Below, piece by piece: positions 19,659 through 28,482 of a stretch of 48,266 nucleotides of DNA (its first letter is position 1; the number at the start of each line of letters is the position of its first letter). This DNA is from Acidobacteriaceae bacterium (GTDB lineage Bacteria > Acidobacteriota > Terriglobia > Terriglobales > Acidobacteriaceae). The notes under the pieces were generated by a model. That model saw only the letters and a program-made list of their open reading frames with translations. It was not told the DNA's origin and did not search any database. The position numbers and the translations under genes are program-made. The DNA lies in the NCBI GenBank assembly GCA_025934135.1, contig JAICYR010000004.1, positions 1-48,266 of the forward strand. Reading direction: 5' to 3'.

Positions 19659-21791
19659 TCAGCGCAGCGAAACTCGATATAGGTTTCGGCGGACTGTCGT
19701 GTTTACCCAGGCATAGTGGGCGGGGTCCTTGCCGGCGACCAGTTCCGCTCGTCCGACAGATTCCGCCCCATGGATCGAACTAGCTTTGGCCAGCGGTGCG
19801 ATCCCGCCTGCGGGAAGGCGCGGAAAATTCTCTCCCGGACCGAGAGGGATCGCAAGGCTTCGGCCAGGGCTGTTGCGTGACGGCTCCTCCACCGCAATGA
19901 AGAGAAATTTCCCGTCCGTTGACCATTGCGGTTTGCAGTAGTCCACGCACATGCGCAGCGGCGGACCTCCGTCAAGCGGGATGGCCATGACTGCGGGACG
20001 GTTTCCGTCCGCTGGAAGGCTGGGAATGGCAGCTATGATCCAGTGGCCGTTCGGCGATACTCCCTGAAACTCCAGGATAGGATATGGGAATACTTTGGAG
20101 CGGTGCGATCCATCGGGACCGACCTGCTCCAGATAATTCAGATTGCCCTCGGCGTGCATGAAGAGAATCTGCCCGTCCCGACCAAAATGCGGCGACCGCG
20201 CACCGGAAACCGCGAGTTCCGTTGGCGCTGAGCTTCGATCCACCGCCGCCTGCCATAACCGCGTTGCACCTCCCGGTGCGGCCGTTGTGTAGACGACTTG
20301 TTTTCCACTCGGTGACAAATCAAAGGAGGTCATCGCGATTCCAGGAAAAACCGGTTCGCTCGTGTCTGAACTCACTGTCGTGCCCCATAGCTCCGCGCCG
20401 GAGCCGTCCCCGGTCCGCAGAAGATAGTAGAGGACCTTCGCATCCGGACTGAAGACAGGAGGAGATAACCACCAGACAATCTCTCCGTTCGAGGAGAGTG
20501 GCCGCTCGCCGCTTCCATCGTGCATCCAAATGGCGCTCTGCGTCATGCCCACCGAGGTGATCAGCGCCCGGCCATGCGGCTCCACCGCAATCCCGTCCTC
20601 TTCCGTAGGCCCGAACGTCAATTGCTCCGGTTCACCATTGGGATAACGCTGCCGCCATAAGTGAAGCTGGCCTTCTATGGCAGCCGTGAAATACATCCAC
20701 CGGCCATCGGGCGACCACCCCGCGGAAGTACACGCGCCGGCCGGCCCGACGGTCCTGGCCGGACTCTGGCCCTCAAGGGCGACGAGCCGACACGTTGTCC
20801 AATCTCCGTTCCCATCCATCTCGATTACGAGCGCCCGCCGGTGGTCGGGAGATGGATAAGCCTCGTGGGCCATGCCCCGCTCATGTTTGGGCAGATAAAT
20901 TTCGCGCAGACTGTCACCCGTGAGAGTGGAGATTACCACTCCTAAATGAATTCCGTCGCCGGGCCGGACGCGGGAATAGAGCACGCGGTCGCGGTCCAGC
21001 CATACCAGTCCCGCGGCATTCCGCAGCAGAAGATGCGATCTTCCGCCTAACGCTGAAACCTCATAGGTGGAAAACTGGGAGCCTTCCAGCACCGTGTAGG
21101 CAATCTCAGTCGAATCCGGCGAAAATGCCAGGGCGTATTTTGGCCGGTCATCATCCGTCACTCGTCTCGATTCTCCGTCCGGCAGCATCTTCACATAGAT
21201 TTGGTCAGTCGATAGGAACCCTTTGTCGCCGCGGATAAATGCGACCAACCGCCCATCTGGTGATAAAGCTGGCGCGACCGCCGAATCCGTCAGATCTGTC
21301 AGCTTCGCATATTGCACCTCGGGCGGATTTTGTCGCGACCGATACAGGGCGGTCCCGCCGAGCACGAGGGCGATACAGGCAACCGCTCCCACATACCAGC
21401 CGAGAGCTTTCCACCGTGGAGTCGAAGCCGGAACCACAGCCGCGACCCGCACGGGTTCTGAAACCACCGAAACCGGGGCAATAAACAGATAGCCTCTACC
21501 CGTGACCGTCTCGATAAAACGGGAGTTCTCAGGCGTGTCGCGCAGGCAGTAGCGAAGCTTGCGAATGGCGGTGTTTATGCCGTGCTCGGTATCGACAAAG
21601 ACATCGCTCGACCACAGGCGCTCGGCTATCTCCGCCCGGGTGACCAGTTGCCGCTCGCGAGAGGCCAAGAGTATGAGCAGTTCCAACGGCTTGCGTTCAA
21701 CCCGCAGTGGCCGCCCATCGCGAAGAAGTTGAAACCGCCCGCAATCGAGGCGGAAGTTGAAAAATTCGTAAATGGGCCCCGGTTCAGGCAT
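19659..21791 (-). CDS. Winged-helix DNA-binding / TolB-like propeller transmembrane regulator
   Basis: Membrane-anchored one-component regulator of 710 residues, CadC-like in layout. Residues about 1-105 form an OmpR/PhoB-type winged helix (PLRVERKPLELLILLASRER, VTRAEIAERLWSSDVFVDTE, GINTAIRKLRYCLRD, FIETVTGRGYLF). One transmembrane helix lies at about 129-150 (ALGWYVGAVACIALVLGGTA). The rest is a six-bladed WD40/TolB-like propeller in the periplasm, with blade motifs such as APALSPDGRLVAFI, ALAFSPDSTEIAYTV and GWSPDGRWMYFTA. Such proteins are abundant in acidobacteria; the signal and targets are generally unknown. It is divergent from the gene at 21970, a possible target, and convergent with the broken esterase gene. 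Confidence 0.9.
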   Translation of the reverse strand: MPEPGPIYEFFNFRLDCGRFQLLRDGRPLRVERKPLELLILLASRERQLVTRAEIAERLWSSDVFVDTEHGINTAIRKLRYCLRDTPENSRFIETVTGRGYLFIAPVSVVSEPVRVAAVVPASTPRWKALGWYVGAVACIALVLGGTALYRSRQNPPEVQYAKLTDLTDSAVAPALSPDGRLVAFIRGDKGFLSTDQIYVKMLPDGESRRVTDDDRPKYALAFSPDSTEIAYTVLEGSQFSTYEVSALGGRSHLLLRNAAGLVWLDRDRVLYSRVRPGDGIHLGVVISTLTGDSLREIYLPKHERGMAHEAYPSPDHRRALVIEMDGNGDWTTCRLVALEGQSPARTVGPAGACTSAGWSPDGRWMYFTAAIEGQLHLWRQRYPNGEPEQLTFGPTEEDGIAVEPHGRALITSVGMTQSAIWMHDGSGERPLSSNGEIVWWLSPPVFSPDAKVLYYLLRTGDGSGAELWGTTVSSDTSEPVFPGIAMTSFDLSPSGKQVVYTTAAPGGATRLWQAAVDRSSAPTELAVSGARSPHFGRDGQILFMHAEGNLNYLEQVGPDGSHRSKVFPYPILEFQGVSPNGHWIIAAIPSLPADGNRPAVMAIPLDGGPPLRMCVDYCKPQWSTDGKFLFIAVEEPSRNSPGRSLAIPLGPGENFPRLPAGGIAPLAKASSIHGAESVGRAELVAGKDPAHYAWVNTTVRRNLYRVSLR

Positions 21792-21969
21792 ACATGTGCG
21801 CTTCCGCCAAGACGATGAACTACTTGTATCAGGTAAGTGTGCGGTTGGAAAGAACTTAGAGCTTCACCAAAGCTTTACCTGCCGCTTTACCTCGGCTTCA
21901 TTGCGTTCGATGGTCCGGGTGCGGTTTCCTCGCTCATCAACGGGCCGGTCCCCGGCCGAGGAGAAACCA

Positions 21970-22593
21970 ATGAAACGTAGATTCGGAAAATTCGTGCCGT
22001 GCATCGCCGCAGTTGGCCTGGCCTTTACTCTCGCTTCAACAGCCCTGGCGGAGTGTGGCTTACCCAACAAGCCAATCAAGCCTTCAAACTGGCAACCTGG
22101 GATCGACGCAACCCTGCCGCAATTCGTCACGGCGGCAGATGACCAGCCCTCCATTGTCGGAATGTGGCACGTGACGTTCACGGCACATACGCAGAATGGA
22201 GTGGACATCACCTCGCCGGGAATGGTGATCGACAATTCCGTGGTGGTGTGGCACCCCGACGGAACGGAAATTATGAATTCCGCACGCTCGGCACAGGACG
22301 GCAACTTCTGCCTCGGCGTCTGGAAACGCACCGGAACGCGCACTTATATGCTTAACCATATTCCCTGGCAGGGGAACAAATTCGACCCTTCGGCGCCGCC
22401 AAGCACGATTGGAGATCCCCAGGAAGGCGTACAGATTCTCGAATGGATCACGCTGAGCCCGCAAGGCAACTCCTATGCCGGCACATTCACCCTGAAGGCA
22501 TACGACACGTCCGGAAACATCTATACATGGTTCACTGGCACGCTCTCCGCGAAACGGATTACCCCAGACACACCGTTCTCGGACCTGTTCTGA
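21970..22593 (+). CDS. Exported protein of unknown function
   Basis: Predicted secreted protein of 207 residues. The start MKRRFGKFVPCIAAVGLAF follows GAGGAGAAACC and gives a clear signal peptide with cleavage after TALA, just before ECGLPNK. The mature part opens PSNWQPGIDATLPQFV and continues PSIVGMWHVTFTAHTQNGVD, VVVWHPDGTEIMNSA, FCLGVWKRTGTRTYMLNH and GNSYAGTFTLKAYDTSGNI, a beta-rich, lipocalin-like rhythm. I recall a recurrent acidobacterial family with the same W-x-V-T-F ... H-x-D-G-T-E ... G-V-W pattern, but no function is known to me. The divergent winged-helix/propeller gene may control it. A hairpin terminator follows. Confidence 0.8.
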   Translation: MKRRFGKFVPCIAAVGLAFTLASTALAECGLPNKPIKPSNWQPGIDATLPQFVTAADDQPSIVGMWHVTFTAHTQNGVDITSPGMVIDNSVVVWHPDGTEIMNSARSAQDGNFCLGVWKRTGTRTYMLNHIPWQGNKFDPSAPPSTIGDPQEGVQILEWITLSPQGNSYAGTFTLKAYDTSGNIYTWFTGTLSAKRITPDTPFSDLF

Positions 22594-22621
22594 GGAGAGA
22601 TGCAAGTCGGCAGCCTTGCCA

Positions 22622-22653
22622 AAAGGGGCGAATGGTCTCCCAATCGCCCCTTT
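22622..22653. terminator. Bidirectional hairpin terminator between convergent genes
   Basis: A perfect 10-bp stem, AAAGGGGCGA pairing with TCGCCCCTTT, encloses a 12-base loop. It lies 28 bases after the stop of the exported protein (+) and 30 bases after the stop of the aminotransferase (-). The A/T ends of both arms give a short U-tract in either direction, as expected of a shared intrinsic terminator. Confidence 0.75.
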
Positions 22654-22683
22654 GATTTGCGCCCACGGCTCAACCTTACCCAG

Positions 22684-24066
22684 CTACGCCTGCTCGCTTT
22701 CGACCTTCGAGATGCACTCCTCGAAGATATCCAGCGCGATTTCCGCCTCATGCTCGTTCACAACCAGCGGAGGAGCCAGCCGAATCGACGATTCGCCGCA
22801 GCCCAGAATCAGCAGGCCCCGCTCAAACGCGAGTTCGACGATACGGTCACGCCACGCTCCGGCGGGCTTGCGCGTCTGCTGGTCCTCGACAATCTCGATG
22901 CCGATCATCAGCCCGCGCCCGCGCACGTCGCCGACGATCTTGTGCGATTTCGTCCAGGCGCGCAGCCGCTCCAGCATCCGGCCGCCGACCTTCGCGGCGT
23001 TGGCCATGGCTTCGCGCTCGATAATGTCCAGCGTCGCGAGCGACGCGGCAATTGCCACTGGATTCCCACCGAACGTCGAAGCGTGCGAGCCCGGCTTCCA
23101 GTCCATAATCTCGGCGCGCGTCATGCAAACGCCCAGCGGCATTCCGGACGCGATGCCCTTGGCCATGCAGACAATGTCCGGCTCGACGCCTGTGTGCTCC
23201 ACGGCCCACCACTTGCCGGTGCGCCCCGCGCCGGACTGGACTTCATCCACGACCAGCAGGATTCCGTGCCGGTCGCAGATGCGCCGCAGCTCCTGCATAA
23301 ACACTGTCGGTGCGACCACGTAGCCGCCCTCGCCCTGGATCGGTTCGACGAAAATCGCCGCTGTCTCTTCCGGCGCCAGCGTGGTCTTGAACACCTTCTC
23401 TTCAATGAACCGCGCGCAGTTCAGCGCGAACGTCTCTTCGTCCTCGCCCTTGGCACCGCGATACACATTCGGATACGGCACATGGGTCACGCCCGGAACC
23501 AGAGGCGAAAACCGCCGCCTCTGCTGCGGCTTCGAAGCCGTAAGCGAAAGCGCGCCCATGGTGCGCCCGTGGAACGCTCCGTAAAACGCAATGATGTTCT
23601 GCCGCCCCGTGTGATAGCGCGCAATTTTAAGCGCGCACTCAATCGCCTCCGCGCCCGAGTTGCCGTAGTAAAAACGATGCGGCCCCGGCATGGGAGCAAT
23701 CCCCGACAGACGCTCCGAGATCGTCACCAGCGACTCATAGTAAAAATCAGTGCCGGACATGTGGATCAGCTCTGCGGCCTGGTCCTGAATGGCCTTCACC
23801 ACCTCGGGATGACAGTGGCCGGTCGAAACAACGGCGATTCCGGCGGCGAAGTCCAGAAACTCGTTGCCGTCCACATCCTCCACGCGGATGCCCCGCCCTC
23901 GCTTCGCCACCATCGGATAAGAGCGCGTGTAACTCGGTGAAATTACGCGGTCATCTGCTTTCACAATGCGGGCGGCGTTCGGGCCGGGAAGCGCCGTGCG
24001 CAGCTTCGGGCCGTACTTGGCGTACATTTCAGATTTTTCGGTCTCAGTCGTAGTCGCGGTGCTCAT
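22684..24066 (-). CDS. Class-III aminotransferase (acetylornithine / 4-aminobutyrate type)
   Basis: PLP-dependent transaminase of 460 residues. Visible are EDVDGNEFLDFAAGIAVVST, the phosphate-binding FYYGNSGAEAIECALKIARY, FYGAFHGRTMGALSLTASKP, the cofactor aspartate in ILLVVDEVQSGAGRTGKWW and the Schiff-base lysine in CMAKGIASGMPLG. The sequence is closest in style to the GabT / ornithine-oxo-acid group; substrates could be 4-aminobutyrate, ornithine, lysine or acetylornithine. No arginine or GABA genes lie nearby to decide. AGGAGAG precedes the ATG. The upstream 320 bases to the divergent EamA gene contain no other gene. Confidence 0.9.
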   Translation of the reverse strand: MSTATTTETEKSEMYAKYGPKLRTALPGPNAARIVKADDRVISPSYTRSYPMVAKRGRGIRVEDVDGNEFLDFAAGIAVVSTGHCHPEVVKAIQDQAAELIHMSGTDFYYESLVTISERLSGIAPMPGPHRFYYGNSGAEAIECALKIARYHTGRQNIIAFYGAFHGRTMGALSLTASKPQQRRRFSPLVPGVTHVPYPNVYRGAKGEDEETFALNCARFIEEKVFKTTLAPEETAAIFVEPIQGEGGYVVAPTVFMQELRRICDRHGILLVVDEVQSGAGRTGKWWAVEHTGVEPDIVCMAKGIASGMPLGVCMTRAEIMDWKPGSHASTFGGNPVAIAASLATLDIIEREAMANAAKVGGRMLERLRAWTKSHKIVGDVRGRGLMIGIEIVEDQQTRKPAGAWRDRIVELAFERGLLILGCGESSIRLAPPLVVNEHEAEIALDIFEECISKVESEQA

Positions 24067-24386
24067 GGTTTTCTCTCCTGTCGGTTGGTGCCTTGGGTCG
24101 TCGTCCGGTGTCGAGACGTGGCGGGCGAGAGAAGTCCTCTTCGGGCGTCGTGCGCCGGCCGCGGGGCGATTTGGGAGTTCGCCGGCCCTGCGCGCAACGG
24201 ACAGCGATGACTAGTCGCTGCCGAAGAGGCTAGGTCGCGTGAGGGTAGGCAGCACGCGGAGATGTCTGCGAGGCGCAATCACGCGCGCGTACGCCCGCGA
24301 CCAGCGGCGGGACGAATTGGCGGCGGAGGCTCGCATATGCTCTGAGAATAGCACATCCAGCTCGCGGTACGATGAGGAAGCCCCTC
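24067..24386. other. 320-base intergenic region between divergent genes
   Basis: Separates the aminotransferase (-) from the EamA transporter (+) and should hold promoters for both, but I see no convincing -35/-10 pair. One small hairpin is present: CAGCGA (24203-24208) pairs with TCGCTG (24216-24221) around a 7-base loop. Short open frames here have no protein-like composition. Confidence 0.6.
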
Positions 24387-25331
24387 ATGAGCCGCCCGCT
24401 ACACGCGCCCGCCAAATTCCAAATTATTCTCGCCTTCGTCGGCGTTTATTTCTGCTGGAGCGCCACCTACACATTCATGAGCATCGGCGTGCAACTGCTG
24501 CCCGCCACGGTTTTCGCGGGCGTTCGGATGCTCCTCGCCTCTGTCCTCATGCTGGGCTTCTGCGCCTTGCGGGGCAAGCGCATTCTCCTGGACCGCATGC
24601 TTATGGGCCGCCTGATGCTGCTTGGCGTGCTGCTTCTTTTTGGCGGAAACATCGGCCTTGTCTGGAGCGAGCTCTACTTGCCCAGCGGACTCGCCGCCCT
24701 CATCGTGGCCGTCGTGCCGCTCTATGTCGCTATCATCGAAATTCTGTCGCCGGGAGGCGACCGCCTGCGCCCGAGGGGCTATTTCGGCCTGGCCCTCGGC
24801 TTCTGCGCCATGGTCGCGCTGCTATGGCCCCGCCTCGACAAGGGATTCAGCGGCCACCCCATGCAGATCATCGCCATCGCCGCCATTCTCGTCGGGGCCT
24901 TCTCCTGGGCGTATGGCTCGGTGCTCTCCCGCCGCATGAATCTTCCCGTCGACCCCTTTGTCGCCGCCGGATGGGAGATGTTCGCCGCCGGAGTTGCCAA
25001 CGTATTCTTCGCTACGGTCTTCTGGCGCTGGCCTCACGCCGTCTGGAACTGGCGCAGCGTCTCCTGCATCGGCTATATGATTCTCTTCGGGTCGCTGCTC
25101 GCCTTCACGTCCTACATCTGGCTCATCTCTCACGTTCCCGTGTCGAAGGTCTCCACCTACGCCTATGTCAATCCCATGCTGGCCGTGGTGCTCGGCGCGA
25201 TCTTCCTCAATGAGACTCTCGAACCCTCGGAATACATCGGGATGGTGGCCATCGTCGCGTCCGTTGCCTTGGTCACGACATCGCGGCTTTCCACCGGCAA
25301 GCCGGTGGCGGAAGTTGAATCACAGGCTTGA
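24387..25331 (+). CDS. EamA-family (DMT) transporter
   Basis: Inner-membrane metabolite transporter of 314 residues built from two five-helix EamA repeats. Hydrophobic segments run from IILAFVGVYFCWSATYTF through MLMLGVLL-type stretches to the second repeat (IIAIAAILVGAFSWAYGSVL, ILFGSLLAFTSYIWLISH, YAYVNPMLAVVLGAIFLNE, YIGMVAIVASVALVTTS). The conserved YAYVNP...LNE pattern at the end of the second repeat is typical of the YdcZ/RhaT-like drug/metabolite exporters. The substrate is unknown. The ATG at 24387 follows GAGGAAGCCCCTC; an alternative ATG at 24372 adds five residues. The coding end overlaps the end of convergent gluQ by 12 bases. Confidence 0.9.
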   Translation: MSRPLHAPAKFQIILAFVGVYFCWSATYTFMSIGVQLLPATVFAGVRMLLASVLMLGFCALRGKRILLDRMLMGRLMLLGVLLLFGGNIGLVWSELYLPSGLAALIVAVVPLYVAIIEILSPGGDRLRPRGYFGLALGFCAMVALLWPRLDKGFSGHPMQIIAIAAILVGAFSWAYGSVLSRRMNLPVDPFVAAGWEMFAAGVANVFFATVFWRWPHAVWNWRSVSCIGYMILFGSLLAFTSYIWLISHVPVSKVSTYAYVNPMLAVVLGAIFLNETLEPSEYIGMVAIVASVALVTTSRLSTGKPVAEVESQA

Positions 25332-26171
25332 CGCCCGCGCCATCTCCACAACATCACCTGGACTTTTCCCCTGCTCGCGCAGCGTGCGAATAGCCAGCGC
25401 GTCATGCCGCTTCGCCAGCCGCTCGCCCGAAGCGTCCGTTAGCAACGGGCAATGGAACCACGCCGGCGGCTCCAATCCCAGCGCGCGGTACAGCAGCAAT
25501 TGCCGCGCCGTCGATTTCAGCAGATCTGCGCCCCTCACCACCTCGGTCATGTGCATCGCCACGTCGTCCACCACGCACGCAAGCTGATAGGACGGACCCC
25601 CGTCGCGCCGCCAGACTAGAAAATCCCCGAAGTCCCGTCCGGCTACGAATTGCTGAGGTCCAAAATGACCATCCTTAAATTCCACCGCCTCGCCATCGGC
25701 GACCCGAAACCGCCAGTTCGCTCCTGTATCCGACTCAGCCCGGCGCGGCATCTCCGCCGGGCGGCAGGTCCCCGGATAATTCGGCTCCTCTTCCGCGTTC
25801 TCATGCGGAGCGCTCGCCGCCAAGGCCAGTTCTTTACGCGAGCATCGGCAGGGATAAAGAAACCCGCCCTCCAGCAGCTTCCGCCACGCATTCAGATAAA
25901 GCTCACTCCGCTCGCTCTGCGAATATGGACCATACGGCCCGCCCACGTCCGGCCCCTCTTGCCATGCAATGCCCAGCCACCGCAGGTCTTCCAGCGTGGC
26001 CCGGTAAAACTCCGGACGTGACCGCTGCTCATCCAGATCATCGTTTCGCAGCGCCAGCACTCCGCCCGCCTCTCGCGCTCGCTCAGCCGCTTTCAGAAAC
26101 GTCACCGCGTGTCCAAGATGCAGCAGCCCCGTGGGCGACGGGGCAAGACGCCCCCGGTACTCTCCGTTCAT
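25320..26171 (-). CDS. gluQ: Glutamyl-Q tRNA(Asp) synthetase
   Basis: Truncated class-I synthetase paralogue of 283 residues that attaches glutamate to queuosine at position 34 of tRNA-Asp. It has the catalytic core only: GRLAPSPTGLLHLGHAVTFL with the HIGH-type motif HLGH at 18-21, LRNDDLDEQRSRPEFY, a zinc-site region (LYPCRCSRKE ... YPGTC) and the KMSKS equivalent LAKRHDA. The anticodon-binding domain of true GluRS is absent, which defines the GluQ family. Its ATG overlaps the cutA stop (ATGA), so the two are co-transcribed. It overlaps the EamA gene tail-to-tail by 12 bases. Confidence 0.93.
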   Translation of the reverse strand: MNGEYRGRLAPSPTGLLHLGHAVTFLKAAERAREAGGVLALRNDDLDEQRSRPEFYRATLEDLRWLGIAWQEGPDVGGPYGPYSQSERSELYLNAWRKLLEGGFLYPCRCSRKELALAASAPHENAEEEPNYPGTCRPAEMPRRAESDTGANWRFRVADGEAVEFKDGHFGPQQFVAGRDFGDFLVWRRDGGPSYQLACVVDDVAMHMTEVVRGADLLKSTARQLLLYRALGLEPPAWFHCPLLTDASGERLAKRHDALAIRTLREQGKSPGDVVEMARASSL

Positions 26172-26500
26172 TGCTCAATCGAACTCAGAAGCCAATCCAG
26201 ATAAGGCTGGCTCGCCGCTTCGACCCGCAGCGCCAGAAACTCCGGCACCTCGTAGGAGTGAAGCTCGCGCACAGCGGCTTCAAGCGCAGCAAGCTGCGCC
26301 TCCGTGGTCTTGATGACCAGCAGGATCTCCTCCGCTTCTTCCACCGCCCCCTGCCAGCGATAGACCGACGTAAGGTTCGGCACCAGATTCACGCACGCCG
26401 CCAGTCGTCGCTTGACCAGCGCTCGCGCAATACGGCGGCCTTCCTCAAGCGATCCAACCGTCGTCAGCGCGACCCGAATGGACGCTGCTTCGCCGGACAT
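26168..26500 (-). CDS. cutA: Divalent-cation tolerance protein CutA
   Basis: Small trimeric cytoplasmic protein of 110 residues with a ferredoxin-like, PII-related fold. Typical family strings are present: IARALVKRRLAACVNLVPNL, SVYRWQGAVEEAEEILLVIK and the C-terminal HSYEVPEFLALRV. Named for copper tolerance in E. coli, the true function remains unclear; metal binding and signalling have been proposed. AAGGAGAACTT stands directly before the ATG at 26500, which fixes the start; the open frame continues 28 codons upstream without a comparable site. It is followed by gluQ with a 4-base overlap. Confidence 0.93.
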   Translation of the reverse strand: MSGEAASIRVALTTVGSLEEGRRIARALVKRRLAACVNLVPNLTSVYRWQGAVEEAEEILLVIKTTEAQLAALEAAVRELHSYEVPEFLALRVEAASQPYLDWLLSSIEQ

Positions 26501-26598
26501 AAGTTCTCCTTTCATTAAGATGGAATTTAGGCTGCGCTTCAGAAAGCATCTTAAACCTGCAAACGGACCCGGCGCGGTCCGCAATCAAGAGGGGGAGT

Positions 26599-28002
26599 AT
26601 GGCGGTCGAAATCAGGTTTGGAACATCGGGTTGGCGGGCCATTGTGGCGGAGCAGTTCACGCTGGCGAACATTCGCCGCGCCGTCACCGGCATCGCAAAA
26701 TATGTGGCGTCGCAGCCGGGCGAGCATTCGGTGCTCGTCGGTCGCGACCCGCGCTTCCTGGGCGAAACCTTCGTCGCCGAGGCCGCGAAGCTGCTGGCGT
26801 CGCACGGAGTCAGGCCCGTCGTGATTCCCGAGGCCGCGCCCACTCCCGCCATTGCCTACGCCATTCGCCAGCGCAAGGCCAGCGGAGGCATCAACTTCAC
26901 CGCCTCGCACAATCCTCCCGAGTACAACGGGATCAAGTTCTCCACTGCCGACGGCGCGCCCGCTCTGCCGGAAGTGACGAAGCGCATCGAGGCCGAAATT
27001 CGCTCGCTGGGCGACAGGCCTGTTGCCCCCGCGCCCGAGCCAAAAGAGAAATTCGAGGAGATCGACGTCAAGCCTGACTACCTGAAGCGGCTCGGCGAAC
27101 TCGTTGACTTCCCCGCCATCAAGAAGTCCGGGATTAAGGTCGTCTTCGATCCCTTCTGGGGAGCGGCGCGCGGATATAGCTGCCACATCCTGCGCGAGCA
27201 TGGCGTGGAAGTGGCGACCGTCCACGACTACCGCGACGTGCTCTTTGGCGGCCAAGCTCCCGAACCGGACGATCACCTGCTCGGCGACTGCAAAGCCAAA
27301 ATGAAGGAGACCGGCTCGGCCCTCGGCATCGCAACCGATGGAGACGCCGACCGCTTCGGCATTGTCGATCGCGATGGCACCTTCCTTCAGCCGAACTACA
27401 TTATTGCGTTGCTGTTCGATTATCTGGTTGAGACGCGCGGCTGGCGCAACGGCGTGGCCAAGTCGGTCGCAACCACCAACCTTGTCAACGCGCTTGCCGA
27501 TCACCTCAAAATCCCGCTCTACGAAACACCCGTCGGCTTCAAGTTCATCGGCGAACTCATCAATCAGGACAAGATCGCCATTGGCGGCGAGGAAAGCGCG
27601 GGCCTCAGCATTCGCGGCCACGTCCCCGAAAAGGACGGTGTGATCGCCGGCCTGCTGGTAACGGAAATGGTGGCCGTGCGCGGCAAGGCCCTCGGCGAGC
27701 AGTTGCAGACGCTGTTTGGCAAAGTGGGCGAGTTCTATCCCCAGCGCGAAAACTTCCGCCTCACACCCGAGGTGAAGGAGAAGTTTGTCGAGAAGATCAA
27801 GTCCGATCCGGCGACGCTCAGCGGCCGCAAGGTGACAAAAATCGTCCGCACTGACGGCCTGAAGCTGATTCTCGACAACGGCTCCTGGGTCTGCTATCGC
27901 CTGAGCGGGACCGAGCCGGTCGTGCGCGTTTACTCCGAAGCGCGCCGGCAGGACCAGAGCGGTCCGCTGGGCGAGGCCGCAAAGGATTGGGTGCTGGAAT
28001 AG
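26599..28002 (+). CDS. Phosphoglucomutase / phosphomannomutase family protein
   Basis: Alpha-D-phosphohexomutase of 467 residues that interconverts sugar 1- and 6-phosphates for envelope polysaccharide or glycogen metabolism. All four active-site loops are present: the phosphoserine loop FTASHNPPEYNGIKF (Ser103), the metal loop ATDGDADRFGIVD (about 247-252), the sugar-binding GGEESAGLS and the phosphate-binding RLSGTEPVVRVY. Between the PGM- and PMM-type branches the sequence does not let me choose; GlmM is less likely because its metal and sugar loops differ. The start codon follows AAGAGGGGG. The FtsB-like gene begins 68 bases downstream. Confidence 0.92.
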   Translation: MAVEIRFGTSGWRAIVAEQFTLANIRRAVTGIAKYVASQPGEHSVLVGRDPRFLGETFVAEAAKLLASHGVRPVVIPEAAPTPAIAYAIRQRKASGGINFTASHNPPEYNGIKFSTADGAPALPEVTKRIEAEIRSLGDRPVAPAPEPKEKFEEIDVKPDYLKRLGELVDFPAIKKSGIKVVFDPFWGAARGYSCHILREHGVEVATVHDYRDVLFGGQAPEPDDHLLGDCKAKMKETGSALGIATDGDADRFGIVDRDGTFLQPNYIIALLFDYLVETRGWRNGVAKSVATTNLVNALADHLKIPLYETPVGFKFIGELINQDKIAIGGEESAGLSIRGHVPEKDGVIAGLLVTEMVAVRGKALGEQLQTLFGKVGEFYPQRENFRLTPEVKEKFVEKIKSDPATLSGRKVTKIVRTDGLKLILDNGSWVCYRLSGTEPVVRVYSEARRQDQSGPLGEAAKDWVLE

Positions 28003-28070
28003 GTTCCCCCGCGCGCGTTTTTGGAGCCGGCCCGCGCAAACTTGCGCGCGTTCCGACGATCATAGTAGCT

Positions 28071-28415
28071 ATGGGCGGCGTGCGAGTACAGAAAACCGGA
28101 TGGAGAAGATTTCAGCGGCGCATCGCCACTGGTGCCGCCGTTCTCATCGTCGCGCTGCTCGCATACCACGTCGTTTTTGGACGGAATGGTCTCAACAATT
28201 ACGAGCAGAAGCGCGCGCAGAACAAGGCCCTGCAGCAGCAAATTGAATCACTCCAGCAGGAAAACACCCAGCTTAAGGCCCATAACAACCACCTTAAGAA
28301 TGATCCCGACGCAATCGAATACGAGGCCCGCGAAAAGCTCCACTACGCGCGGCCCGGAGAAGTCATCTACAAGCTGAACAACCAGCCGCAGCCCGCGGCC
28401 ACTCCGGTTCACTAA
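28071..28415 (+). CDS. FtsB/DivIC-type septum formation initiator protein
   Basis: Bitopic membrane protein of 114 residues in the cell-division complex that links FtsQ/DivIB and FtsL. A basic cytoplasmic start (KTGWRRFQRRI) precedes one helix at about 18-36 (ATGAAVLIVALLAYHVVFG). A periplasmic coiled coil follows (NKALQQQIESLQQENTQLKA), then the family ending EYEAREKLHYARPGEVIYKL. Length and layout are typical of the DivIC/FtsB family (PF04977). The start at MGGVRVQKTGW is chosen over an in-frame ATG at 27987, which would add 28 residues unlike the family. A palindrome that can act as terminator follows. Confidence 0.9.
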   Translation: MGGVRVQKTGWRRFQRRIATGAAVLIVALLAYHVVFGRNGLNNYEQKRAQNKALQQQIESLQQENTQLKAHNNHLKNDPDAIEYEAREKLHYARPGEVIYKLNNQPQPAATPVH

Positions 28416-28428
28416 CTCTCTCTGGGTG

Positions 28429-28453
28429 CCCCATGTCTCGCAGAGACATGGGG
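28429..28453. repeat. Perfect intergenic palindrome, REP-like / terminator
   Basis: CCCCATGTCTC pairs perfectly with GAGACATGGGG across a 3-base loop, 13 bases after the FtsB-like stop and about 30 bases from the end of the convergent exported-protein gene. The left arm sits in the string GGGTGCCCCAT, which shares the core GGTGCCCCAT with the repeats at 44586-44616. It could terminate transcription from either side, though no U-tract follows. The shared core suggests a dispersed repeat family. Confidence 0.65.
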
Positions 28454-28482
28454 TCAGAAAAGCCCCGAGCCCTGTGCCCGCC

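Noticed and set aside
23966-24415. Short frames in the aminotransferase-EamA intergenic region
   Set aside because: Arg/Ser-rich, no ribosome site and overlapping the starts of real genes.
28033-28048. Hairpin CGCGCA-AACT-TGCGCG between the phosphohexomutase and FtsB-like genes
   Set aside because: Short stem in very GC-rich alternating sequence with no U-tract; likely chance and too weak to call a terminator.
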